The notes under the pieces were generated by a model. It worked only from the letters and a program-made list of their open reading frames with translations. It had not been told where the DNA came from and did not search any database. A DNA stretch of 34,229 bases, taken from assembly GCF_014145505.1 (NCBI RefSeq), contig NZ_JACIUZ010000043.1:1-34229 (forward strand). Reading direction: 5' to 3'. The DNA is from Limosilactobacillus fastidiosus. GTDB lineage: Bacteria; Bacillota; Bacilli; Lactobacillales; Lactobacillaceae. Positions 1 through 7,953 of this stretch are shown one piece after another (position 1 is the first letter of the stretch; every line of letters begins with the position of its first letter). A program made the position numbers and the translations under genes.

Positions 1-941
1 GTCCTAAATTGATACCAACTCGCATTGGCAATTGATTTAGCCAAATGATGATTCTTTTGAAGATTCTTGGTTTTCAAATCTTCAATCACAATTACATCAT
101 ATTGTTTCACCAAATTAGTTGTCAGCTTATGGAGGTAGTCTTTGCGCTTATTAGCTATCTGCTGTTGATAACGTGCTTTTTGCCTCCGTGCCCGTTGCCA
201 GTTTTGGTAGTCGTTTAGCTCCATTTTGGTATCGTTGTGATTATGATTCCATTGACGTATGGCAACGGTAGCTTGGTATTTACGTTTAGCGTATTTGCTT
301 TGCCAAACGGTGGTCTGTTTTTCTAACCATCGGGCATTGAAAGTACTAAACTTTTCTCCGTCAGAGCTAATTGCTAGGTCACCTATTCCCATATCAAGAC
401 CAACGGTCTTTCCTGTTTTAGGTAAGAGAGCTGGTTCATCTGTTTCTACTTGTAATGACAGGTAATAACGTCCCGTTTGGTCATAACTTACGGTATAACG
501 TTTAACCTTACAATCGGTTAATTGAGTAGTTTTGCTAGATTTGATAATGCCAAGTTTTGGCAATTTTAGGTAACGCTTAGTAACAACAGAAATTGTAGAT
601 TTCCCTGTATATGACTGCTTAGCTGTATGTCTACTCTTAAAGCGTGGATAACCACCTTGATGCTTAAACAACATCTTAAAAGACTGTGCTAAGTTGTGAT
701 TAACCACTTGTAGACTAGTCGAATCACTCTCTTTTAGAAATGGATATTCCTGTTTGAGCCTTTTTAGTAGGGTATCCATTTGATAGCCGTTTACAAAATG
801 ACTCCTCGGATTATTCTTATAGCGTTGCTTAGCCATAGCTAACATTTGGTTCCAAACAAAACGATTATTCCCAAACATTTGTAATAGTTGGGCTTGTTGT
901 GATTTGCTTGGGTATAAGCGTAGTTTAATTCCTTTTAGCAT
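1..941 (-). CDS. tnpB: IS200/IS605-family TnpB (OrfB) protein, partial
   Basis: The frame is open from an ATG at 939-941 to the window edge and gives 313 residues of a family usually near 370-400, so the C-terminus lies outside. A strong ribosome binding site (GGAGGTGAG) sits 8-9 nt upstream. The N-terminus (MLKGIKLRLYPSKSQQAQLL) and the blocks VNHNLAQSFKMLFKHQGGYPRFKSR and YYLSLQVETDE are typical of TnpB helix-turn-helix and OrfB_IS605 regions. The first RuvC Asp is in GLDMGIGDL (about D183) and the RuvC Glu in VIVIEDLK (about E287). The third RuvC residue and the zinc finger would lie outside the window. TnpB proteins are RNA-guided nucleases of IS200/IS605 elements. No tnpA is visible on the upstream side, so this may be a tnpB-only element. 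Confidence 0.9.
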   Translation of the reverse strand, partial: MLKGIKLRLYPSKSQQAQLLQMFGNNRFVWNQMLAMAKQRYKNNPRSHFVNGYQMDTLLKRLKQEYPFLKESDSTSLQVVNHNLAQSFKMLFKHQGGYPRFKSRHTAKQSYTGKSTISVVTKRYLKLPKLGIIKSSKTTQLTDCKVKRYTVSYDQTGRYYLSLQVETDEPALLPKTGKTVGLDMGIGDLAISSDGEKFSTFNARWLEKQTTVWQSKYAKRKYQATVAIRQWNHNHNDTKMELNDYQNWQRARRQKARYQQQIANKRKDYLHKLTTNLVKQYDVIVIEDLKTKNLQKNHHLAKSIANASWYQFR

Positions 942-1046
942 TTTTATATTACTCACCTCCGTTATATTAAGATGATGCCATCGAGGGTGAGTAATTACAA
1001 CATCAATATGATTAGAAATTGGTATCAAAATTTTAATTTAAGCAAG

Positions 1047-1081
1047 GGCATTCATCCGACTAAAGTTACGGGATGAATGCC
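1047..1081. repeat. 11-bp inverted repeat, candidate transposon left end
   Basis: GGCATTCATCC (1047-1057) and GGATGAATGCC (1071-1081) are perfect inverted repeats around a 13-nt loop. No T-tract follows, so it is not a good terminator. Its position about 100 bp outside the tnpB start fits the subterminal hairpin of an IS200/IS605-type end. The exact element boundary cannot be set without the other end. Confidence 0.45.
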
Positions 1082-1091
1082 TAATTGTTAT

Positions 1092-1120
1092 TAGTAAAAT
1101 TTAGTAAAACGTAGTACAAT
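1092..1120 (+). promoter_or_regulatory. Adhesin promoter with three 10-bp-phased TAGTA repeats
   Basis: TAGTAAAAT, TAGTAAAAC and TAGTACAAT begin at 1092, 1102 and 1112, exactly one helical turn apart. The last contains a good -10 (TACAAT, 1115-1120), but there is no good -35 at the right distance. Helically phased direct repeats replacing a -35 suggest an activator-dependent promoter for the adhesin that starts at 1168. The activator is not identifiable here. Confidence 0.4.
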
Positions 1121-1167
1121 AGTATTGTTCGTGAAAATATTAATTATTTGGGGGAGTAAATTAAATT

Positions 1168-3748
1168 ATGGTTTCAAAAAATAATCAATGGAAAAAGCTT
1201 CAACAGCAAGCAGAGCAGGCTCCTCATTTTGGAATCCGAAAATTAAGCGTTGGAGTTGCTTCAGTATTATTAGGTACCACGTTATTTTTTGGTACTTCGG
1301 CGGTTGTGCATGCTGATACCACTGGGGGGGCAGAGCGACCTTTCTAGCGACGCGTTAACTGCAGAAGAAAAGAAGGATAGCAACTCTGCTAATACATCTG
1401 TTGCAAATACTCCGATTGCCAATCAAACGACAGCCACACCTCAAACTGGTGTTGCTCAGGAAGAGTTAAGTGGTGACACCAATAGTCAGGGGAATCAGGA
1501 TCAATCACTTAGTCATAAGGCAACATCCTTAAATACTGATTCGAACAAATTCGAATTAACTTCCACCATTAAAAATGCTACTGATCACGATGATAAAAAT
1601 ATCTTTGCGGTCACTATTTTGCCTAATACAAAAGATGATAAGAGTGAATTTAACACTCACTTAACCGGTCCAGTTGAAGTCAGTGGTAGTGAAAATGCTG
1701 AAAATGTGACAAACTGGTATGTCACAGGAGAAGCTGGCCAGTCATTAGATAAGTTGCTCATTAGAGACAGTGAGGGTAATTATGTTCCAACTAAAGACGC
1801 ACTTGAAGCAGCCACTGTTGAAGGCTACTTTAAAGTTAAAAAATGGACGCAAGATGATTGGGATAAAGTTACCGCAGTCATTACTACTGTTGATAGTTTA
1901 AAGAGTAACTCTAGTTTGCAAATCCATTTACATACTTATGATCCGAGTGTTGAAACCGATGTCGATAAATCAGCATATATGTCTCAAGCTGTGATGGATT
2001 CAACTTCTTTTAAGAAGTTACGTACTGGACGAACTATCAATTATGTTACTGATGGTAATAAGTCTTTGGGATCGCAAAGGCAATCTATTAATGATGTAGC
2101 GATTTATCACACTAATGCGGTTACCGGTGATATGGTTGGAGATGCTGTTTTAGAAAAAGGTTTACCAGAGGATGAAATACCAAAATTTGATGGCTATAAA
2201 GTTAAAAGTATTTCTGGTGGGAATAATGAGTTTTGGCAAGATTATGATCCTGATAATCCAACAGAGATTCTGCCAATAAAAACTATCAAAAACTTACAAG
2301 ATGCTAAAACAAATAAACGTACTGGATATGCTCAAATTCCCAATTATATTATTACTGTTATATATTATTCGGTTACAGACAACAATGCTACTAAGGCGAG
2401 CGGCAACACTAATGCTTTGGCTTTGTTCAGTATGCTTGCTGCAGTTCCTCAAACGGGGCAAACAAGTGATACTACTCACGTGGTTCAACATAGTTCAATT
2501 ATTAAGCCAGGCGACCAAAACAGTGCTAAGCTAACTGTTGTTGGTAAGCAAAAGATTAATATTAGTTATATTGACGATACTGAAAATAATAAGCAGCTTG
2601 GTCAAATTGATACAGTTGAGGGTTTAGCTGGTGAAACAGCAAATTATTCTACTGCTGATCGTATCCAAGATTATGAAAATAAAGGCTATGAATTAGTCAG
2701 TGATGGTACTAAAGCTCAAGATGGTCAAAGCACTTTAGTTTATGATAATGACTATCAGACAGATCAAAACTTTGAAGTACACCTCAAGCATGGTTACACT
2801 AAACCAATAACAACTGAAAAACATGTTACTTGGACTATTCATTATATAGGTGCAGATGATCATAATCCTGAATCTCAATACCAAACTGTTACTTTCAAGC
2901 GTACCGTTTATACTGATAAGGTAACTAGTAAAATATATGATTCTGGTTTTGTTCCAGAAACACAATTTGTGGATGTCAAATCTCCTGAAGTAGAAGGTTA
3001 TAGCATTTACAATCCTAAAGAAAACGCCAGCGTTCACCAAGATACTAAGTTAGGTCCAAATGATACTGATTTTGATTATGTTACTGTTGTGCCTTACGTG
3101 AAGGATGCACCAGTTACTGTTTTACCTGATCCAGTGGAAAGTCATAAATCAACCTGGACTATTCATTATGTTGGTTTAGACAAGAATCCTGATGATGTAG
3201 TTCAAACTGTTTACTTCACTAAGCAGGGCGACAAGTTTGTACCTACTGGTAATTTTAAGGATGTTCCTTCACCAGAGGTAGCAGGTTATGGTGTTGATAC
3301 TAAGGTGGCTCATCATGATACAGTTTTAGGTGATAACAATACGGATGGTAATTTTGAGACGACAGTCATTTACACTAAGCCAAATGACTTCGTTGACACT
3401 CCTCCAGTAATTGATAATCCGACACCTAAAACTCCAGTAAAACCTGTTCAAAAAGTACCCGAGAAACCTACCCCAACTCCAACTAAAACGCCAATTCCAG
3501 ATCCTAAGCCAGCACCACATCAAACTCCTTTAATCCCTGAGCAATATGCAGGAATTGAGACGCAAAGAACAAACCTTAGTTTAAGCTTTACAAAGCAAAG
3601 AGCTAAAGCTGTGCCTAAACCAGTTGCAAAATCTAAGTCAGCAGCGCTTCCCCAAACTGGGAATAGGCCAGCGCATACTGGCATCATTGGTTTAGCATTA
3701 GCTTCAGTAGCGATGACGTTTGGTTTAGGGAAGAAGAAGGAAAATTAA
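1168..3748 (+). CDS. Mub-like LPQTG mucus-binding adhesin, frameshifted at a G7 tract (probably phase-variable, OFF)
   Basis: An ATG at 1168 behind TTGGGGGAG opens a YSIRK-type signal peptide (motif FGIRKLSVGVASVLLG, cleavage likely after VVHA). That frame hits TAG at 1345. The rest of the protein lies one frame over, from the G-tract to 3748. Seven Gs (1324-1330) sit at the junction; six or nine would join the frames into a protein of about 859 residues. The body has a unique N-terminal adhesin region (to about 2510), a MucBP-like repeat (about 2540-2800), two Mub-B2-like repeats starting TWTIHYIG and TWTIHYVG (about 2820-3390), a proline-rich wall-spanning stretch, and LPQTG at 3647-3661 followed by a membrane segment and a KKK tail. 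The general architecture resembles L. reuteri mucus-binding proteins such as CmbA/Mub; identity with either is not shown. Internal starts (for example TTG at 1289) would make a protein without a signal peptide. Confidence 0.85.
1324..1330 (+). repeat. Poly-G(7) tract at the frame junction
   Basis: Seven consecutive Gs in AT-rich DNA directly follow the signal-peptide cleavage region of the adhesin. Removing one G joins signal peptide and mature protein in frame (Thr-Gly-Gly-Gln-Ser-Asp). This is the position and type of tract used for slipped-strand phase variation. Confidence 0.8.
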
Positions 3749-3801
3749 CCTAATTATTTTTCTTCAAAAAGTACTGACAGAAAAATTGAATAGCTTTCAG
3801 T

Positions 3802-3846
3802 CAAGCAGTTCATACCGTTTAAAAGGTATGAGCTGCTTGTATATTT
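3802..3846 (+). terminator. Terminator after the adhesin gene
   Basis: A 15-bp stem, CAAGCAGTTCATACC (3802-3816) with GGTATGAGCTGCTTG (3825-3839; one G-T pair), is followed by TATATTTT. Confidence 0.8.
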
Positions 3847-3939
3847 TGCCAACTAATTGCGAAATAGGCGGTTAAGTCGTATTTTGAAAGCTGGGCCTCT
3901 CTTAAACGAAGCTGGACGTCAGCTTTTATTTTTTAAACT

Positions 3940-3972
3940 AAAAAAGCACTGATGTTAAATTCATCAGTGCTT
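3940..3972 (-). terminator. Terminator of the VTT/DUF2075 operon
   Basis: Read on the minus strand, the stem GCACTGATG/CATCAGTGC (3946-3954 with 3962-3970) is followed by a run of T (A-tract 3940-3945 on the plus strand). Confidence 0.85.
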
Positions 3973-3988
3973 AAAGAGGGAGTACGTA

Positions 3989-4666
3989 TTATTTCTTTCG
4001 CTTTTCGTCTACCTTTTTAATAATAAGGTAAATTCCAATCAAGACAGCAATACAAATAACAACGCTAATGATTCGTTTGAGATTACCCTTAAAGATTGCG
4101 TCCCCCCCAAAGGCATAAAGGAACGATGTTGGTGCCATTCCAATTAAGACCATTGTCATGTATTGACGCCGATTAACATTCAATTGAGCGCCAGCATAAT
4201 TAACAAGAATACTAGGGACAACCGGAATCATAAACCCGAGTGTTAATCCAATTAGCGGATGCTTTTGCTGCATTAGGGACTTAATCAGTTTATGTTGCTT
4301 AACCTTTTTGGAAAGTTTAATTTGCCTAATCAAACTCATTACAACGCAATTACCAAGAATGTTTCCTATCCAATTAATGATAAAGCCAAAGAATGGCCCA
4401 TAACAAAGCCCCGAAAGGATACAAATAAGTGAATTTGATAGACCGGGGATAGCATTCAAAACTGCAATTAGAACAAGTAACAGCAATGAGTTAGTAATCC
4501 CATGTGCCCGAATCATGTGGAGAAGAATTTCTTTTTCATTAGGAACCGGATGGATCAAGAGTTCAATTTCCGGCCGATAGTTTTGATAGATAAAAATAAT
4601 AATAATAATTGCCAAGAAGACTCCTAAAGCGATTAAAAGTTTCTTGTTGAGAGTTTTTTCTTTCAT
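3989..4666 (-). CDS. VTT-domain (TVP38/TMEM64 family, DedA-related) membrane protein
   Basis: This is a 225-residue integral membrane protein. An N-terminal membrane segment (about residues 10-25) is followed by several hydrophobic segments. The central block, with AIPGLSNSLICILSGLCYGPFFGFIINWIGNILGN and later GFMIPVVPSILVNYAGAQLNVNRRQY, matches the VTT (SNARE-associated) fold of YdjX/TVP38 proteins, which are linked to lipid scrambling and polyprenyl-phosphate handling. I start it at ATG 4666 (MKEKTLNKK). A longer frame exists from 4774 but overlaps the upstream gene and lacks a ribosome binding site. It lies 16 nt after the DUF2075 gene, so the two are probably co-transcribed. A G7 tract (plus-strand C7 at 4102-4108) lies in frame near the C-terminus. 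The substrate is unknown. Confidence 0.8.
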   Translation of the reverse strand: MKEKTLNKKLLIALGVFLAIIIIIFIYQNYRPEIELLIHPVPNEKEILLHMIRAHGITNSLLLLVLIAVLNAIPGLSNSLICILSGLCYGPFFGFIINWIGNILGNCVVMSLIRQIKLSKKVKQHKLIKSLMQQKHPLIGLTLGFMIPVVPSILVNYAGAQLNVNRRQYMTMVLIGMAPTSFLYAFGGDAIFKGNLKRIISVVICIAVLIGIYLIIKKVDEKRKK

Positions 4667-4682
4667 AATGCACTTCGCTTTC

Positions 4683-5921
4683 TTAGTAATTAAGGCCAGC
4701 TTTTTTGAAGAGCTGAATAAGAGAAGATCGTAAAAGGGGATCATGAGCATAAATATATGTTCCGTATACGCCACGCTTAAAGAGAACGTTTAACGAGTTC
4801 ATGATCATTTGTTCTTCAAGTGCCTTAATTTCTTTAGGATCCGTTAAGTCATCTCGTTTTTTAAACGCTTCAGAATCGGTGTACTTATCAAGGTTAATCT
4901 GCAACTTTTGTGTTCCCGGAGTTTGACTAATCGGTGGCCCGATAATTATCCCTGTATAATTCAAATCAAAGCCCTGACAAGTATAGATTGAACCAACCTC
5001 ATTAATTGTTTGTGGTAGTTCGGCCCAGGGGGTAACGGTATAGTTGTATTGATCCCATGGCAAACTAAATCGCCCTTCTTTAATATAGTGCTTACCGCCA
5101 TCTAAAGTCGAAGGGTAACCAGAAGTAGAAAGGATCCGCGAAAGACCGACTTCATTATTCCGTGTGACAATTGCTTGGCGCATCGCTTCAGCATCATCAT
5201 AAACCCGAAAATCATAATTTTGCCGACTATCAGTCGGGAAGGGGATAAGTTCAAATTGATCGGTAAAGTGGTTAAACCAGTCTATTAGTCGGTCACTAGC
5301 GGCCATCCTAAACTGATGGTGGAGATAATAATCTTGGTGTGGATATTGATGGGTAATCTTTGCTAACCGTTCAGGAGTCCATAAACTTTTCATTCTTAAC
5401 ACTTGATGTTGATCAAAGACCAGGATAACTACTTTAGATCGTTTAATAATTTCTACTAGTTGATTGTCGTGATAAAAATTATTGTAATGATCTGCTTTTG
5501 ATAACAATAGGTGCGCCTCGTCGATCACAGCAATGTCAATTGTTTCATGGTGCTTATCTAATTGGTTAATTAATGAAGTCGGCCGGGTAAAGTCTTTTTT
5601 ATAGAGTTCCTTAATTGGACCGGCAATTTCACGGTATACTTTTAGAATTTCGGGATGGTTGACCAAAAAATAGTTTTTAGTTTTGAAAAAAGGTGAATGT
5701 GAATCTTTGCGAGCTGCTTTTTGAATTCTTTCAAAGAGGTTCGATAAGACAACACTTTTTCCCGTTCCTGCATCGCCGTAGATCGTATAGATCGCTGGAA
5801 AATCTGCTTTTATGTGTTTAGCAGTAAACTCAATTATTGAATTAACTAGGTGCTCTTGCTCCGAAGTTAAATCCTTAAATGGTGATAATTTATCAGTAGC
5901 TTCATTAGTAAGCTGATTCAA
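4683..5921 (-). CDS. DUF2075 family ATPase (schlafen/UvrD-like P-loop NTPase)
   Basis: A protein of about 412 residues with Walker A GDAGTGKS, Walker B DIAVIDEAHLLLS and later helicase-like blocks (VYDDAEAMRQAIV, NEVGSIYTCQGFDLNYTGIIIGP). This is the layout of DUF2075 proteins, P-loop NTPases related to superfamily 1 helicases whose cellular role is not settled. The start is uncertain. AGAGGA is 9 nt before a TTG at 5921 (NQLTNEATDKL), which I prefer. ATG 5930 is only 1 nt from the same Shine-Dalgarno, and a frame to 5975 has none. It is transcribed with the VTT membrane protein 16 nt downstream and is divergent from the DXS-like gene. Confidence 0.8.
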   Translation of the reverse strand: MNQLTNEATDKLSPFKDLTSEQEHLVNSIIEFTAKHIKADFPAIYTIYGDAGTGKSVVLSNLFERIQKAARKDSHSPFFKTKNYFLVNHPEILKVYREIAGPIKELYKKDFTRPTSLINQLDKHHETIDIAVIDEAHLLLSKADHYNNFYHDNQLVEIIKRSKVVILVFDQHQVLRMKSLWTPERLAKITHQYPHQDYYLHHQFRMAASDRLIDWFNHFTDQFELIPFPTDSRQNYDFRVYDDAEAMRQAIVTRNNEVGLSRILSTSGYPSTLDGGKHYIKEGRFSLPWDQYNYTVTPWAELPQTINEVGSIYTCQGFDLNYTGIIIGPPISQTPGTQKLQINLDKYTDSEAFKKRDDLTDPKEIKALEEQMIMNSLNVLFKRGVYGTYIYAHDPLLRSSLIQLFKKAGLNY

Positions 5922-6097
5922 CTTTCTCATTCCTCTGTATATAATCATATTTAATTTTAAATGAGGAAACAGCATTCGTCAATTTAGGGAGCGACAAATT
6001 TCTGCAGGAATTCTAAAACGTGTTAAAATAAAATAGGTGTTTTTAAATTATCTTTAAAATAGTGTGAATAGATCATCGATCAGAAAGGGTGGCTCAG

Positions 6098-7873
6098 ATG
6101 AATCGACATCCAGATTATCTTTTGAATCGGGTTAATAACCCAGCAGATATTAAATCAATGTCTCTTGAGCAGTTAAAGCAACTCGCGACAGAAATGCGAC
6201 AACTAGTTCTCGAAAGAGATGCAGCAATTGGCGGACACGTGGGACCGAACCTTGGCATTATGGAAACTGCCATCGCATACCACTATGTTTTTGATTCTCC
6301 TCATGACAAAGTAGTGTGGGATGTATCACACCAATGTTACCCACACAAAATGTTAACTGGCCGTAAACTTGGCTTCCTCGATCCGGATCATTATGGGGAT
6401 ATTTCCGGTTATACTTCACCCGAGGAAAGCGTCCACGACTTTTTTGAGATAGGTCATACTTCCACCTCCATTTCACTTGCTGTTGGTTTGGCCCAGGCTC
6501 GTGACTTAATGCATCCCGAATCAAATGATAATATTGTTGCCGTGATTGGCGATGGCTCTCTAAGTGGTGGGCTAGCGTTCGAAGGGTTAAATAATGCCGC
6601 TAAACTTCATTCTAACCTCATTATTGTTGTTAATGATAATCAAATGGCAATTGATGAGGATCAAGGTGGTCTTTACAAGGGACTTAAAGAATTACGTGAT
6701 TCTAATGGTAAGGCAGAGAATAATATTTTTAAGTTCATTGGACTAGATTACAAGTACATTGCTGACGGAAATGACCTGCAAACAATGATTAATGTCTTTA
6801 AGAACGTAAAGAATATTGACCATCCAATTGTTCTTCACGTAAATACCTTGAAAGGGAAGGGGTACCAGCCTGCCGTTGATGACAAAATGGACTGGCATTG
6901 GCAACCACCATTTGATATTAAGAACGGTAAGGTTAAGGAAACAACAACCACCGAAAATTATAGCGATGCTATTCTAACCGAATTAGGAAAACAAATTGAT
7001 GATGGGGTACCAGTTGTTGCTCTAAATGCTGCAATTCCTGGAGTCTTTAACCTTAAACAGTTCCAAGCCAAATACCCTGATCACTATTATGATGTAGGAA
7101 TTGCTGAACAAGATTCAGTCACTACTGCGGTAGCAATGGCAACTGCGGGAGCTCGTCCTGTTGTCTTTCAAAATAGTACGTTCCTTCAACGAGCCTATGA
7201 TCAATTAATTCATGATATGGCGCTTAACGATGCACCAGTAGTAATGATTGTTCGTGGTGGGACAATTGCTTCTGACTCTGCAACACACCAAGGAACGTTT
7301 GATATCTCAATGATTTCCAATCTTCCTAATATTGAATACCTAGCTCCCACGAATGTTGAAGAGTTAATTTCGATGTTAAGATGGGCACTTAAACAAACTG
7401 AGCAACCCGTTATTATTCGTGAACCAGAAAAGAAACTCCTTCATGGGAAAGCTAGTCAAGATGACTACAGTCTTATTCACTATGATGTGGCACGTGAAGG
7501 TAGTGAAGTTGCTATTATGGCTGTTGGAGATTTTTGGCAACTGGGAATTGATGTCTGTGAAGAACTTCAAAAGAAGCTAAACATTAATGCTACGCTCATC
7601 AATCCCAAATCATTAACCGGGATTGATCAAGACTATTTGCATCACCTTTCTGAAAATCATGATGTTGTTGTAACCCTTGAAGACGGCAATGTAAGTGGTG
7701 GTTTTGGTGAGACGATTGCTCGTTATTATGGTCCAAAAGCAATGAAGGTCTTGAACTTCGGTGCTCCACGTGAGTTTGCGGACAATGTTCCTCTTGATGT
7801 ACTTTACGAATGGTATCACCTAACTCCAGATCAAATTGTGGATGATATTGAGAAAGTCATCCATGCACTTTAA
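6098..7873 (+). CDS. dxs: 1-deoxy-D-xylulose-5-phosphate synthase-like thiamine-diphosphate enzyme
   Basis: A 591-residue protein close to the DXS family length (about 620). Shared blocks are GGHVGPNLG (about 45-53), WDVSHQCYPHKMLTGR (74-89), FEIGHTSTSISLAVGLAQARDL (116-137), the ThDP/metal motif GDGSLSGGLAFEGLNNA to NDNQ (151-182), KGKGYQP (252-258), DVGIAEQ with Glu about 337, FLQRAYDQLIHDMAL and THQGTFD. It departs from canonical DXS at EQD (usually EQH) and at RGGTIASDSATHQG (usually RAGLVGADGxTHQG). DXS condenses pyruvate with glyceraldehyde-3-phosphate to DXP, a precursor for isoprenoids, thiamine and pyridoxal. Lactobacilli generally make isoprenoids by mevalonate, so cofactor synthesis or another ketol transfer is more likely. 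Start ATG 6098 is set by AGAAAGG 9 nt upstream; a GTG at 6089 overlaps that site. No neighbour belongs to a DXP pathway. Confidence 0.82.
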   Translation: MNRHPDYLLNRVNNPADIKSMSLEQLKQLATEMRQLVLERDAAIGGHVGPNLGIMETAIAYHYVFDSPHDKVVWDVSHQCYPHKMLTGRKLGFLDPDHYGDISGYTSPEESVHDFFEIGHTSTSISLAVGLAQARDLMHPESNDNIVAVIGDGSLSGGLAFEGLNNAAKLHSNLIIVVNDNQMAIDEDQGGLYKGLKELRDSNGKAENNIFKFIGLDYKYIADGNDLQTMINVFKNVKNIDHPIVLHVNTLKGKGYQPAVDDKMDWHWQPPFDIKNGKVKETTTTENYSDAILTELGKQIDDGVPVVALNAAIPGVFNLKQFQAKYPDHYYDVGIAEQDSVTTAVAMATAGARPVVFQNSTFLQRAYDQLIHDMALNDAPVVMIVRGGTIASDSATHQGTFDISMISNLPNIEYLAPTNVEELISMLRWALKQTEQPVIIREPEKKLLHGKASQDDYSLIHYDVAREGSEVAIMAVGDFWQLGIDVCEELQKKLNINATLINPKSLTGIDQDYLHHLSENHDVVVTLEDGNVSGGFGETIARYYGPKAMKVLNFGAPREFADNVPLDVLYEWYHLTPDQIVDDIEKVIHAL

Positions 7874-7953
7874 AAATTAATTTAAGCTTTTTTCGTGCAA
7901 AATAAAATTCCTTCCGTATTGGTATTATGTAAGCCAATTGGGGAGGAATTTTT

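Noticed and set aside
2294-3523. Minus-strand and alternate-frame ORFs inside the adhesin
   Set aside because: They mirror the codon pattern of the Mub-like gene and have no start signals.
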